A stretch of DNA of 64,000 bases from Curtobacterium pusillum (GCF_007680845.1 NZ_VEIY01000003.1:1-64000), one strand, 5' to 3'. Shown: positions 9,701 through 17,636, counted from the first letter of the stretch. Numbers and translations: made by a program. Notes: generated by a model not told the origin, from the letters alone.

Positions 9701-10342
9701 TCACCGGCCGCCGGGTCCGCGCATACCGTGGTCCGCGCCGTACAGTGCAGCCTGTGTCCGGCGCTCGAGACCAAGCTTCGCGAGCAGCCCGGACACGTAG
9801 TTCTTCACCGTCTTCTCGGCGAGCTCCAGCCGTTCGCCGATCTGGCGGTTCGTCATGCCTACCGCGATCAGCTCGAGAACTTGGCGTTCCCGCAGCGTGA
9901 GATCCGGCAGGTCATCCTCCGATCGCCTCGTGATGCGTTCCACGACCTGCGCCACCGGAACGGCCGGCAGGAGACGATGTCCCGCCGCAACCCGACGGAT
10001 GTCCTCGACGAGGTTCTGCCCGCGGATGTCCTTCACCACGTACCCAGCCGCGCCAGCAAGCAAAGCGGCTTGCATCGCCGACTCGTCGTCGTACGCCGTC
10101 AGCATCAGGCACGCGATCTCCGGATGGTCGGAACGGACCGCGCGGCACGCGTCCACGCCACTGCCGTCCGGCAGCCGAACATCGAGCACGACCACGTCCG
10201 GTCGGGTCGCCGCCACTCGGCCAGGTGTGTCGCGCACAGTGCCCGCTTCTCCCACGACCTCGAGGTCGGGTTGCGCGTCGATGAGGTCCGCGACGCCCCG
10301 TCGCACGATCTCGTGGTCGTCGACGAGGAACACCCTGATCAT
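9701..10342 (-). CDS. devR: DevR/DosR-like response regulator (NarL family)
   Basis: The 213-residue regulator has a receiver domain with Asp8-Asp9, phospho-acceptor Asp54 and Lys104, and a LuxR-type HTH near residues 147-200. The recognition-helix region LAEKTVKNYVSGLLAKLG and the following ERRTQAA are nearly those of mycobacterial DosR, whose boxes are GGGAC-N4-GTCCC; matching boxes occur across this region. It is therefore the probable activator of cydAB, xfp-adh, pfl, the DoxX-like gene, the usp genes and itself. The start overlaps the devS stop as ATGA. Confidence 0.88.
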   Translation of the reverse strand: MIRVFLVDDHEIVRRGVADLIDAQPDLEVVGEAGTVRDTPGRVAATRPDVVVLDVRLPDGSGVDACRAVRSDHPEIACLMLTAYDDESAMQAALLAGAAGYVVKDIRGQNLVEDIRRVAAGHRLLPAVPVAQVVERITRRSEDDLPDLTLRERQVLELIAVGMTNRQIGERLELAEKTVKNYVSGLLAKLGLERRTQAALYGADHGMRGPGGR

Positions 10343-12051
10343 CGTGTTGTCCGTTCTTCGGTTCGTTGTAGGGGAACGGTCCAGACGACGGTGGTCCCGC
10401 CGTCGCGCCCCGGGCCGAGCTCGTATCGGCCGCCGCGCATCGTTGCGCGAGCGGCCAGGTTCGCGGTGCCGCTCCGACGCTCGCTCGCTCCAGGCCCTGG
10501 CCCATCGTCTTCTACGACCACCTGCACTGCATCGTCGGTGACGGCGACCTCGACGGTGCACTCCGCGCCGGGAGCGTGCCGTGCAACGTTGGCGACGGAT
10601 TCCCGGACCGCGGCCACGACATCACGGGCGAGCGCACCCGTAACGTCGATGTCAACCGGTCCGCTGAAGGTGATGCGAGGCGGCCGGGCGAGCGCTGGGC
10701 GGAGTTCGGTGACCACGTCGAGGAGGCGATCCCTGGTGCTCCGAGCGACGGGTCGATCCGAGCTGCCGAGCGCGAAGACCGCGGTCCGGACCTCCGCGAT
10801 CGCCGCGTCGATTGCGCTGACCTGCTCTTCGAGATGGTCGCGCAGGTCTTCCGGGACCCGCTGGGCGGTCGCCTGGAGCGCCAGACCCGACCCAAACAGG
10901 CGTTGGATGACGTGATCGTGCAGATCCCTGGCGATCCGGCTGCGGTCCTCAGCGAGTTCCAGGCGTCGCCGGTCTCGGCGCCCCCGCGCCACTGCGAGCG
11001 CGACGCTCGTCTGCCGGCCGAACTCGTCCGCCATCCCGAGTTCAGCGTCGGCGAACACCGGCCCGCCGGGTGCACGGGCCACGACGAGCGCGCCGAGCGC
11101 ATCGCCAGCCACACGGAGCGGAATCGCGATCGTCGGCCCAAGGGCAGGCGTCCAATCGAACCCGGCGACCACGGCCCCGGTCGTGTCCGCGACGACGCTT
11201 CCCGTATCGATAGCGCGACCCGCCAGTGATCCCGACACCAGGTACCGGCGATCGCGGACCCGGTCAGCGACCGGGCCGACTGCGATCGCAACCTGCAAGT
11301 AGTCGGCGTCAGTATCAGGCAGAACGACGGTGACCAGGTGCGCGTCGACGAACGCGAGTACACGATCCGCGATGATCGTGAGGACGTCCTCGATAGACTC
11401 GTCGGTGACGAGCGCGGAACTGACGTCGGCAGTCGCGGTCGCCCAGCGTTCACGAATGCGGCTCTCCTCGAACAGGCGTGCGTTGTCGATGGCGACGCCG
11501 GCGGTCGCGCCAAGGGCCTCGACGAGTTCCTGGTCCTCCTGGGTGAAGTGCCCGCGGCGCGGATTCGTCAGGTAGAGGTTCCCGTAGACCTTGTCGCGCA
11601 CCCGCAGCGGTACGCCGAGGAACCCCTCCATCGGCGGGTGACCCTCCGGGAATCCCGCGGACCGTGGATCCGCTCCAAGGTGCTCCAGCCGAATCGGCTG
11701 CGCGTCCTGCACGACGGCTCCGAGCACGCCCTTGCCGTGCGGCAAGTGTCCGATACGCCGGACGTGTTCCTCGTCCAGTCCGACGTGAATGAATCGTTCG
11801 AGTTCCTTGCCGTCCGGCGCGATCACGCCGAGCGCCCCATACTCCGCATCAACGAGTTCCACGGCCGCAGATACGACTGCGTAGAGGGTGTCCTCGAGCT
11901 CGAGGTGCTCGACGATTCGACGATTTGCGGCGAGGAGGTTTCGGAGTCTGCCCTGTGTGCGCAGGACCGCCTGCGCACGGTCGACGAGCTCGTCGATCGT
12001 GCGCTCGAGAGCGGAACGTGGAGCGTCCGGGAATGCAAGCGGTTCAGCCAT
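10339..12051 (-). CDS. devS: DevS/DosT-like sensor histidine kinase with two GAF domains
   Basis: This 570-residue kinase has GAF-A at about 45-195, GAF-B at about 205-355, and a HisKA_3 segment with RSRIARDLHDHVIQRLFG (phospho-acceptor His378), then a HATPase domain to the end. No membrane segment is seen. The GAF-A stretch GHPPMEGFLGVPLRVRD matches the region holding the heme-ligating His of mycobacterial DevS/DosT; His138 is the inferred ligand. It would sense oxygen, NO or redox state and phosphorylate DevR, encoded in an ATGA overlap. The ATG at 12051 follows AAGGGA. Confidence 0.88.
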   Translation of the reverse strand: MAEPLAFPDAPRSALERTIDELVDRAQAVLRTQGRLRNLLAANRRIVEHLELEDTLYAVVSAAVELVDAEYGALGVIAPDGKELERFIHVGLDEEHVRRIGHLPHGKGVLGAVVQDAQPIRLEHLGADPRSAGFPEGHPPMEGFLGVPLRVRDKVYGNLYLTNPRRGHFTQEDQELVEALGATAGVAIDNARLFEESRIRERWATATADVSSALVTDESIEDVLTIIADRVLAFVDAHLVTVVLPDTDADYLQVAIAVGPVADRVRDRRYLVSGSLAGRAIDTGSVVADTTGAVVAGFDWTPALGPTIAIPLRVAGDALGALVVARAPGGPVFADAELGMADEFGRQTSVALAVARGRRDRRRLELAEDRSRIARDLHDHVIQRLFGSGLALQATAQRVPEDLRDHLEEQVSAIDAAIAEVRTAVFALGSSDRPVARSTRDRLLDVVTELRPALARPPRITFSGPVDIDVTGALARDVVAAVRESVANVARHAPGAECTVEVAVTDDAVQVVVEDDGPGPGASERRSGTANLAARATMRGGRYELGPGRDGGTTVVWTVPLQRTEERTTR

Positions 12052-12160
12052 CAGATCCCTTCGAGCGCGGACCTTCAGATACTAGGACTGCTGCTCGAAC
12101 AGCGTCCACAGTCCTACCGTCTCGCATTGCTGCCGCTGACCGCTCCGCTTCAGCGAGCGG

Positions 12161-12195
12161 GGTGTCCGATCCGCTTCGGGTTCGGATCGGACACC
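12161..12195. other. 13-bp hairpin in the devS leader region
   Basis: Arms 12161-12173 and 12183-12195 are perfectly complementary around a 9-base loop. The structure lies between the DosR-like box at 12236 and the devS start at 12051, so it may be a terminator of the usp pair, a leader structure in devSR mRNA, or both. Confidence 0.45.
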
Positions 12196-12235
12196 TCGTG
12201 GGGGCAATGTAGGGGATTGCCGAAGGACTGAACTA

Positions 12236-12249
12236 GGGACCAAGGTCCC
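12236..12249. promoter_or_regulatory. DosR-like box before devSR
   Basis: GGGACCAAGGTCCC is a perfect 14-bp palindrome. It is 185 bases before devS and just after the convergent-free 3' end of a usp gene on the same strand. It suggests autoregulation of devSR, as in mycobacteria. Confidence 0.65.
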
Positions 12250-12280
12250 CAGGCCTTGTCTGCCCTCGATCGCTCATCGC

Positions 12281-13141
12281 TCATCGGTCTACGAGTCCGC
12301 GACGCCGCTGTGGCACCACTGCCACGGGCGTGCGCCCCTGGGTGATCAGGCCGTGGGCGGTGGAACCGGTGAACACGCCGCCGAGGGTTGTGCGGTGCCG
12401 GCGGCCGACGACGACGAGTGAGGCGAACGGCGCATGTGCGAGGAGCCGCGCCGCGGGGTCGCCTTCCTCAAGCAAGGGGCGGTGTCGCAGTCCGGGGTAG
12501 CGGAGGTGCAGGAGCCGCTCGCTGTCGGCGAGGACGGCACGGTTGTGGTCCTCGTACAACTGCGGGTCCTCGAGCACGCTCAGCGCCCCGGTCGCCGTGG
12601 CAACCGGGAGCTTCCACGCACGGAGCGCACTGAGCCGGCGTCGGCTCCGGAGCGCCTCCTCGGCTGCGAAGCGGAGAGCTGCGTCTCCGGTTGCGGTGTC
12701 GACGCCGAGGAGGACATCGCCGTTCACTGGCTCCCAGTCCTCGGGGACGACCACAACCGGGAGGTCGGCGACCGTCGGCACGCGTTCGGGCATCCACCCG
12801 TCGAGCGCTGTCCGGAGCCGGTGCTGGCGGCGGTTGCCGATCACCAGGAGGTCCGCGTCGGTCGCGGCTTCGATCAGCGTGCGGTCCGGCGCGCCGAATC
12901 GCACCTGGGATTCGACGTCCACGCCGTTCCGGGCGGCGAACCGTGCCGCGGCTGATTCCACCCGGGCTCGATCAGTCAGGGGGTCGGTTGCCCACCCGTT
13001 CGTCACCGTGACGATGTCGACTCGGCTCCCCGGTGGGAGGTCTCGTCCGGCCACCCAATCGATCGCGCGGAGGCTCGCTTCGTGCTCGTCGATCCCGACC
13101 ACGAGGTGCTGCGGGACGGTAGCCACTGCACCGTGGAGCAT
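12281..13141 (-). CDS. Universal stress protein, tandem UspA domains
   Basis: Of 286 residues, two Usp domains are visible: about 10-140, opening with LVVGIDEHEASLRAIDWV, and about 150-280, opening with DVLLGVDTATGDAALRFA. The C-terminal nucleotide-site pattern VVVGRRHRTT, later followed by GSTAHGLI, fits the G-x2-G-x9-G(S/T) type. Family members bind ATP or cAMP and promote survival in stasis and hypoxia. The ATG at 13141 lies one base past the stop of the upstream usp gene, so the two form an operon. The upstream-open frame was not used because it overlaps that gene. Confidence 0.85.
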   Translation of the reverse strand: MLHGAVATVPQHLVVGIDEHEASLRAIDWVAGRDLPPGSRVDIVTVTNGWATDPLTDRARVESAAARFAARNGVDVESQVRFGAPDRTLIEAATDADLLVIGNRRQHRLRTALDGWMPERVPTVADLPVVVVPEDWEPVNGDVLLGVDTATGDAALRFAAEEALRSRRRLSALRAWKLPVATATGALSVLEDPQLYEDHNRAVLADSERLLHLRYPGLRHRPLLEEGDPAARLLAHAPFASLVVVGRRHRTTLGGVFTGSTAHGLITQGRTPVAVVPQRRRGLVDR

Positions 13142-13142
13142 C

Positions 13143-14015
13143 TCAGGCCACCTCCGCCGGCGCGGGTACGGCTGATGGAGTCGCGGGGACGGCTGCGGCC
13201 GGTTGGGGGACGATGCAGACCGGTGCATGGGAGCGGTGCATCAGGGCCTCACCCACGGAACCTCCGAGGAAGGCCCCGATCGCGGTGCGGTGTCGTCGCC
13301 CGGTGACGATGAGCGAAGCGTCATTCCCGGCCTCTTCGAGGAGCGCACCCGCGGTCTGGCCGTGTCGACGAACGCCTCGGATGACGAGGTCCGGGTGGCG
13401 GCTCGCCACGGCGCGAGTCGCGGCCTGGAGTTCGAGCGTGCTCTCGTGCTCCCAGAGTTCCCGGTCGTCCGCGAGGTAGATGTTCGCGTACGGCGACATC
13501 GTCAGGGGTATGTCCCATGCTCGGACCAGGACGAGTTCGCTGCCGCGGGCGGCGGCCTCGTCCGCGGCGAACGCGAGCGCCGCGGAAGCAGTCCGTCCGT
13601 CGACGCCGACCACGACCGGGCCCCCGCCGTGGTGCCAGTGCTCGGGGACAGCGATGACGGGCACGGTCGTGCGCGCGACGACGCGTTCGGCGATCCGGCC
13701 ACCGAGGGTCGCGAGCACGATGTGCGCCTGCCGGGCACCGAGTAGGAGGACGTCGCTGTCCTCGGAGTCCAGCAGCAGCCGTTCGACCGTCGGCCCCTCT
13801 GGCACGGACTGCTCGACCACCAGTCCCGGATGGCTCCGACGCAAGCGCGATTCTGCCTGCTCGAGCCGTTGCTCAGTCCGCAGGACCGTTTCCGAGTAGA
13901 GCTCGCTGACAGTGAGGAGCCGGACGTGGTCTCCTGGACGGAGGTTCTCGTCGATCCAATCGACGGTCCGCGAGCCGGCATCGGTGTCGTCGACCGCGAC
14001 GGTGTACCTGGTCAT
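13143..14015 (-). CDS. Universal stress protein, tandem UspA domains
   Basis: This 290-residue protein has two Usp domains, starting TRYTVAVDDTDAGSRTVDW and VVVGVDGRTASAALAFA. The second keeps VTGRRHRTAIGAFLGGS, the ATP-binding loop pattern. An Ala/Pro-rich tail ends the protein. A strong GAGGAG precedes the ATG at 14015. It is the first gene of a two-usp operon whose promoter region contains a DosR-like box at 14111-14124. It closely resembles the protein at 15408-16259 in layout. Confidence 0.86.
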   Translation of the reverse strand: MTRYTVAVDDTDAGSRTVDWIDENLRPGDHVRLLTVSELYSETVLRTEQRLEQAESRLRRSHPGLVVEQSVPEGPTVERLLLDSEDSDVLLLGARQAHIVLATLGGRIAERVVARTTVPVIAVPEHWHHGGGPVVVGVDGRTASAALAFAADEAAARGSELVLVRAWDIPLTMSPYANIYLADDRELWEHESTLELQAATRAVASRHPDLVIRGVRRHGQTAGALLEEAGNDASLIVTGRRHRTAIGAFLGGSVGEALMHRSHAPVCIVPQPAAAVPATPSAVPAPAEVA

Positions 14016-14110
14016 GGTTGCTCCTCAGCAGGTTCTTCCGGTCCTGTCCCCGGCTGACGACCATTGCGGTCGCCGGAGCCGACGGTAGGTCGGCCACGGC
14101 GAGCCGAGGA

Positions 14111-14124
14111 GGGCCAAACGTCCC
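14111..14124. promoter_or_regulatory. DosR-like box for the leftward usp operon
   Basis: GGGCCAAACGTCCC differs from a perfect GGGAC-N4-GTCCC palindrome at one position. It is 96 bases before the leftward usp start. Confidence 0.55.
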
Positions 14125-14188
14125 ACCAGCCTGCGAAAGACGCGAATCGTCCACTGCAAGGCTGCAGCCAGACCGACTGGTCGGCCCC

Positions 14189-14202
14189 GGGACCTTCGAC
14201 AC
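14189..14202. promoter_or_regulatory. DosR-like box for the rightward usp gene
   Basis: GGGACCTTCGACAC is almost the same as the left half of the cydA/xfp site (GGGACCTTCGGCAC). It is 72 bases before the rightward usp start at 14274. Confidence 0.55.
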
Positions 14203-14273
14203 TGTTCCCGCCCCGTCTGAACGAGCAATCTCGTGGCGGAGGGTTATCAACTCCCTCCGGGAAGGGGTCAGTG

Positions 14274-15065
14274 ATGACCAGACGATTCGTCGTCGGCTGG
14301 GACGGCTCCACCGCGGCTCGCGGCGCACTCGCGTGGGCACTGGATCGCGTTGACGGTGGGCCGAACCGCCTCATCGTCGTTCACGCTGTTCCAGATGACG
14401 CTGCCGCGCCGTCCCTGTCGACCGCGGACTTCTCGGTGCGGGCGGCCGTCAACGCCGTCATCGACGTCGACCACGCCGTTCGGGTGGACGTCGAGGTGCA
14501 CCGCGGGCACCCGACCGCGGTGCTGCTCGCCTCTGTGGACGCAGACTCTGTCCTCGTCGTCGGCCGGGACGGGGTGCCAGCAGCGCGTGGCTCGCGACCC
14601 TCGCTCGCGGACCGCCTCGTGGACGTGGCGCCCTGCACAGTGGTGGTCGTTCCGGTCGCGCCCGGGGCACGTCTGGATGGGATCGTCGTCGCGGTCGGCC
14701 CGGGCGCTTCGCCGCGTCCTTCGCTGCGCTTCGCCATTCAGGAGGCGCGGCGCATGGGACAGGTGATCGTGGCGGTCAGCGCGTGGTCGCGTCGGAAGGG
14801 CGACGGTGCTGATGCGCCGGACGACGCGGAGCGGACCCACCGGTTGCGCATTCTTGAAGAGCAGGTCGAGGAGTCGCTCGCTGATGCGCCGGATGTCGAC
14901 GTCGTTCGTCGCCTTGTCGCGGGGCCACCAGCGCAGCGGATCGTGGAATGCGCCGAGGGGGCATCGCTGCTCGTGGTCGGAGCGGGCCAGCGGCGTGCGA
15001 AAGCAGGATCAGTGACGGAGCAGGTCGTGCGAGCATCCGGGACACCTGTCGCGGTCGTCCGATGA
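14274..15065 (+). CDS. Universal stress protein, tandem UspA domains (divergent)
   Basis: The 263-residue product opens with RRFVVGWDGSTAARGALAW and has a second domain from about residue 145. Its nucleotide loop is reduced (VVGAGQRRAKAGSVTEQVV), and the N-terminal half keeps only weak Usp features. GAAGGGG is well spaced before ATG 14274; the adjacent GTG at 14271 is an alternative. It is divergent from the two-usp operon and shares its box-bearing promoter region. Confidence 0.8.
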   Translation: MTRRFVVGWDGSTAARGALAWALDRVDGGPNRLIVVHAVPDDAAAPSLSTADFSVRAAVNAVIDVDHAVRVDVEVHRGHPTAVLLASVDADSVLVVGRDGVPAARGSRPSLADRLVDVAPCTVVVVPVAPGARLDGIVVAVGPGASPRPSLRFAIQEARRMGQVIVAVSAWSRRKGDGADAPDDAERTHRLRILEEQVEESLADAPDVDVVRRLVAGPPAQRIVECAEGASLLVVGAGQRRAKAGSVTEQVVRASGTPVAVVR

Positions 15066-15400
15066 TCAGGGCGTCGACCGGATCGACGGGGTCTGCGGCC
15101 GTCCGGGCGCGCGGGCTGGGGGAGCGGCACGGAACGGTGCCGGCCGTCGACGGACTCGACCTCGAGATCGCCGTACGGGACGTGCACGGGTTCCTCGGGC
15201 CGAATGGCGCGGGCGATACCACGACGATGCGGATCCTCATCGGTCTCACCAAGGCAACCCACGGAGCCAGCCGCACGGCGTCATGCTCGCCGTGTCTGCG
15301 CTCGTCGTCGGCACTCGGGAGGCGGCTCAGGGACACGGACCGAGACCATCGACGAGCGGGCGGAGCGCAAGGAAGCCGACCTGCGAGGAACGAGAAAGGA
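15062..15400 (+). pseudogene. ABC-transporter remnant (ATPase N-terminus, then a frayed tail)
   Basis: A frame overlapping the usp stop (ATGA at 15062) encodes an ABC ATPase N-terminus: VDGLDLEIAVRDVHGFLGPN, then a Walker A read as GAGDTTTMR, where Asp replaces the essential Lys, followed by ILIGLTKATHG. Homology then breaks off. In another frame a short hydrophobic stretch, VMLAVSALVVGTREA, could be a scrap of a permease end. No Q loop, signature motif or Walker B is present. This is read as the collapsed junction of a deleted drug-type ABC exporter inside the usp cluster. Confidence 0.65.
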
Positions 15401-15407
15401 ACCGACC

Positions 15408-16259
15408 ATGCCGAAGCAGGTGCGTTGGAGCGTCGCGATCGATGAGACCGCGGCGGGCTGGAACACGCTCCAGTGGATCACGCACAACGTTGCGGATGGT
15501 GACGTCGTACGGCTGGTCACCGTCCATGAGCGATTCGGTGAGGCAACGGAGCGTTCCACAGGTCGTCTGACGATCGCACGGCATCTGCTCTCCGAGCGGC
15601 ATCCTGAACTCAGGATCGAGCACGACATCATCGACGGCCCGACGGTCGGGCGTCTCTTGGACGAGACCGAAGAAGCCGACGTCCTGGTGATCGGGGGACG
15701 CCGCAGCGACCGGATCTGGGCGGCCATGACCGGTCGTGTCGCGGAACGAGTCATCGCTGGAGTGAGCAACCCAGTGGTCGTCGTGCCGGAACGGTGGCAA
15801 CCCACTCCTGCTGATTCCATCGTGGTCGGTGTTGATGGGCACACCGCCACGAATGCGCTCCAGTTCGCTGCGGGAAGAGTTGGGCAATGCGGCGGTGGCC
15901 TCGTCCTCGTCCGGGCCTGGGAGCCCCCGACGAACGTGTCTCCGATCGGTCGGGTGTACCTCGCGCGGGATGCGCCACGCTGGGAACACGAGGGACAGCT
16001 CGAACTGGACGCAGCCATCCGCAGAGTAAGCCGGGAACTCCCAGACCTGCGCATGCGAGCGGAGCTCCGCCAGGGGCGCCCGGCCGCAGTCCTGCAGCGC
16101 TGCGAAGAGGCCGCGGCGCTCATCGTCATCGGACGACGCCACCGGTCGGCCGTCGCCGGTAGCCTCCTCGGGTCCGTAGGAGAACACCTTCTGCACCACG
16201 GTCGCGTTCCATTCTGCGTGGTGCCCCAGCAGCTCGACAGACCCTCGGCAGACCTGTGA
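15408..16259 (+). CDS. Universal stress protein, tandem UspA domains
   Basis: This 283-residue protein has two Usp domains, opening RWSVAIDETAAGWNTLQWI and SIVVGVDGHTATNALQFA. The C-terminal loop VIGRRHRSAVAGSLLGS is intact. AAAGGA precedes ATG 15408. A weak GGGAC-type element (15330-15343) lies upstream inside the ABC remnant. It is most like the usp at 13143-14015, so duplication is likely. Confidence 0.85.
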   Translation: MPKQVRWSVAIDETAAGWNTLQWITHNVADGDVVRLVTVHERFGEATERSTGRLTIARHLLSERHPELRIEHDIIDGPTVGRLLDETEEADVLVIGGRRSDRIWAAMTGRVAERVIAGVSNPVVVVPERWQPTPADSIVVGVDGHTATNALQFAAGRVGQCGGGLVLVRAWEPPTNVSPIGRVYLARDAPRWEHEGQLELDAAIRRVSRELPDLRMRAELRQGRPAAVLQRCEEAAALIVIGRRHRSAVAGSLLGSVGEHLLHHGRVPFCVVPQQLDRPSADL

Positions 16260-16340
16260 CGCCGACGATGCCACCCCGGAACGACCAGCCTCCGCGCATA
16301 CGTCTTCCGTACCGATGAACGGTTCGAGGATGGAGACGAC

Positions 16341-16514
16341 ATGTTGCAGGCCGGTGCTCTGGTGGTTGCCGTGCAGGACCACGGCGGTGTGAGCCGATCG
16401 TTCGTCCGAAGTGGCGAGCAGGGCGTGGTCACCCAGGGCGGGTGGTGGCCGGTGCAGGTGCGGTGGCAGGGACGGTCCTACAGTCAGCCTGCTTACGTCG
16501 ACGAGATCGCCTGA
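16341..16514 (+). CDS. Small hypothetical protein (57 aa)
   Basis: ATG 16341, preceded by GGAG at about 7 bases, opens a 57-residue frame ending at TGA 16512-16514. The product starts MLQAGALVVAVQDHGGVSRS and has a compact beta-rich second half with GGWWPVQVRWQGRSYSQPAY. The codon pattern and the Trp/Val/Tyr-rich core look like a real small folded domain (SH3-barrel-like by appearance). No family is recognised. It converges with the triple-HTH gene. Confidence 0.5.
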   Translation: MLQAGALVVAVQDHGGVSRSFVRSGEQGVVTQGGWWPVQVRWQGRSYSQPAYVDEIA

Positions 16515-16531
16515 CCAGAAGCGCGTCGTGG

Positions 16532-17242
16532 TCACTGCGCCGAGGATGAGGGCGTCTCGAGCGCTCGCTCCCACACCCTGCGCGTCCGGCGTGCGGTCGG
16601 CGTGTCCTCGCCCAGGCCGTCGCAGAACACTCGGACCCAGCTCTCGGCGTCCTGCCTGGGGACTCGGAACTCGTTGCCGACGTAGTACGCAGAGTCCGGC
16701 AGCGGCACGACGTTGATGATGTAGTACAGAGTTCGGCGCGGCACGCCGATCTCGTCCGCGATCCACCCCAGGCCGACGGAAGAACGGTCTGGTCGACGGT
16801 GACGGGGGAACGGTCGGCGGCGGGTGGTGCGACGTTCCTCGACGAACTGGCGGGCGTCGTCGATGGGGATCTGGATCGAGTTGCCGATGCGGCGGGCAGA
16901 GTCGGGGAGGGCACCCTCGGAGCTGAGCACCCAGACGCGTCGCTGGGTGACGTTCAGCTGCGCAGCGATCCACGCGAGGTCCACGGTTTCGACGTCGTCC
17001 GGGAAGGGCTCGATGCCGTACCCGTAGAACCGGCGCTTGTCGGACCGACGTTCCTCGATGAACGGCTCGGCGCTGGTGCGGGGGATGCGCAGCTGCCCGG
17101 TCTCGTCCCGGTAGGTACCGTCGGGCAGCTTGCCCTTCGACGACCATGCGTAGGCGCTCCCCATGGCCACACCAACAGCGTCAGCGAGCTCGCGGAGGGT
17201 CATGGTCTCGGCCACGGGGACGTTCTTCGTGCTGGTGGTCAT
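16532..17242 (-). CDS. Protein with three tandem excisionase/MerR-like HTH repeats
   Basis: The 236-residue protein is built from three homologous units of about 50-55 residues: MTLRELADAVGVAMGSAY near 14, VDLAWIAAQLNVTQRRVW near 87 and VGLGWIADEIGVPRRTLYY near 156. Each is followed by LPDG/LPDS, then a beta wing with an (R/Q)IP or RVP step and an acidic helix (EPFIEERR, RQFVEERR, ESWVRVF). This is the winged-HTH layout of HTH_17/excisionase domains. No catalytic or dimer domain is seen. A strong AGGAG precedes the ATG. Possible roles are an island regulator, an Xis-like factor or a nucleoid protein; the function is unknown. Confidence 0.65.
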   Translation of the reverse strand: MTTSTKNVPVAETMTLRELADAVGVAMGSAYAWSSKGKLPDGTYRDETGQLRIPRTSAEPFIEERRSDKRRFYGYGIEPFPDDVETVDLAWIAAQLNVTQRRVWVLSSEGALPDSARRIGNSIQIPIDDARQFVEERRTTRRRPFPRHRRPDRSSVGLGWIADEIGVPRRTLYYIINVVPLPDSAYYVGNEFRVPRQDAESWVRVFCDGLGEDTPTARRTRRVWERALETPSSSAQ

Positions 17243-17636
17243 CTGGAGCTCCTGGTGGTCTGGGCCGACCTGTTGACGACCTCACCGACATGTATGCGGC
17301 GAAACCAAGCGGAGCTGTTGGTGCCGGTGTCCGTCAGTCGGTCAGCGGGCCCGACTTCCCCGCCGGCTCCACGTCCGGAAGTCGGACGCATCCGCACAGG
17401 CGTGCGGATCGACGGGGGTTCAGGCGTCCGGATCTCGTCCCTCCCCGAGGGGGGTAAGAGCTGTAGAGAGGTGAACGGTATGTATGGAGGGTGGGGGAGG
17501 GGAAAAGTACCCCTTCTTCTTCAGATCTATTCCTCTGTTCAAGTAGTTAAGAAGAAGAAGAAAGAAGGCCCTACTTCCGCAACAGGCTGCGGATGTGGCT
17601 GACTTGCCAGACCGCTCAACCCGTTGAGCGTCAGCC
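17243..17636. other. Accessory intergenic region with hairpins and an AT-richer purine/pyrimidine tract
   Basis: No convincing gene is seen. A hairpin (17390-17397 with 17402-17409) and a nested inverted repeat (17597-17603 with 17630-17636, inner 17614-17619 with 17624-17629) are present. Between about 17,500 and 17,575 the base composition drops sharply: a CTT-rich run faces a GAA-rich run across about 25 AT-rich bases and could form a hairpin. A possible 43-codon frame from GTG 17471 ends at TGA 17600-17602 and encodes a Lys run; it is not called as a gene. Confidence 0.5.

Noticed and set aside
15330..15343. DosR-like box for the last usp gene
   Set aside because: GGGACACGGACCGA keeps only the first half-site; too weak to list as a feature.
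17471..17602. 43-codon ORF with a Lys run
   Set aside because: It depends on the odd AT-rich tract, lacks a good ribosome site and has no protein-like composition.
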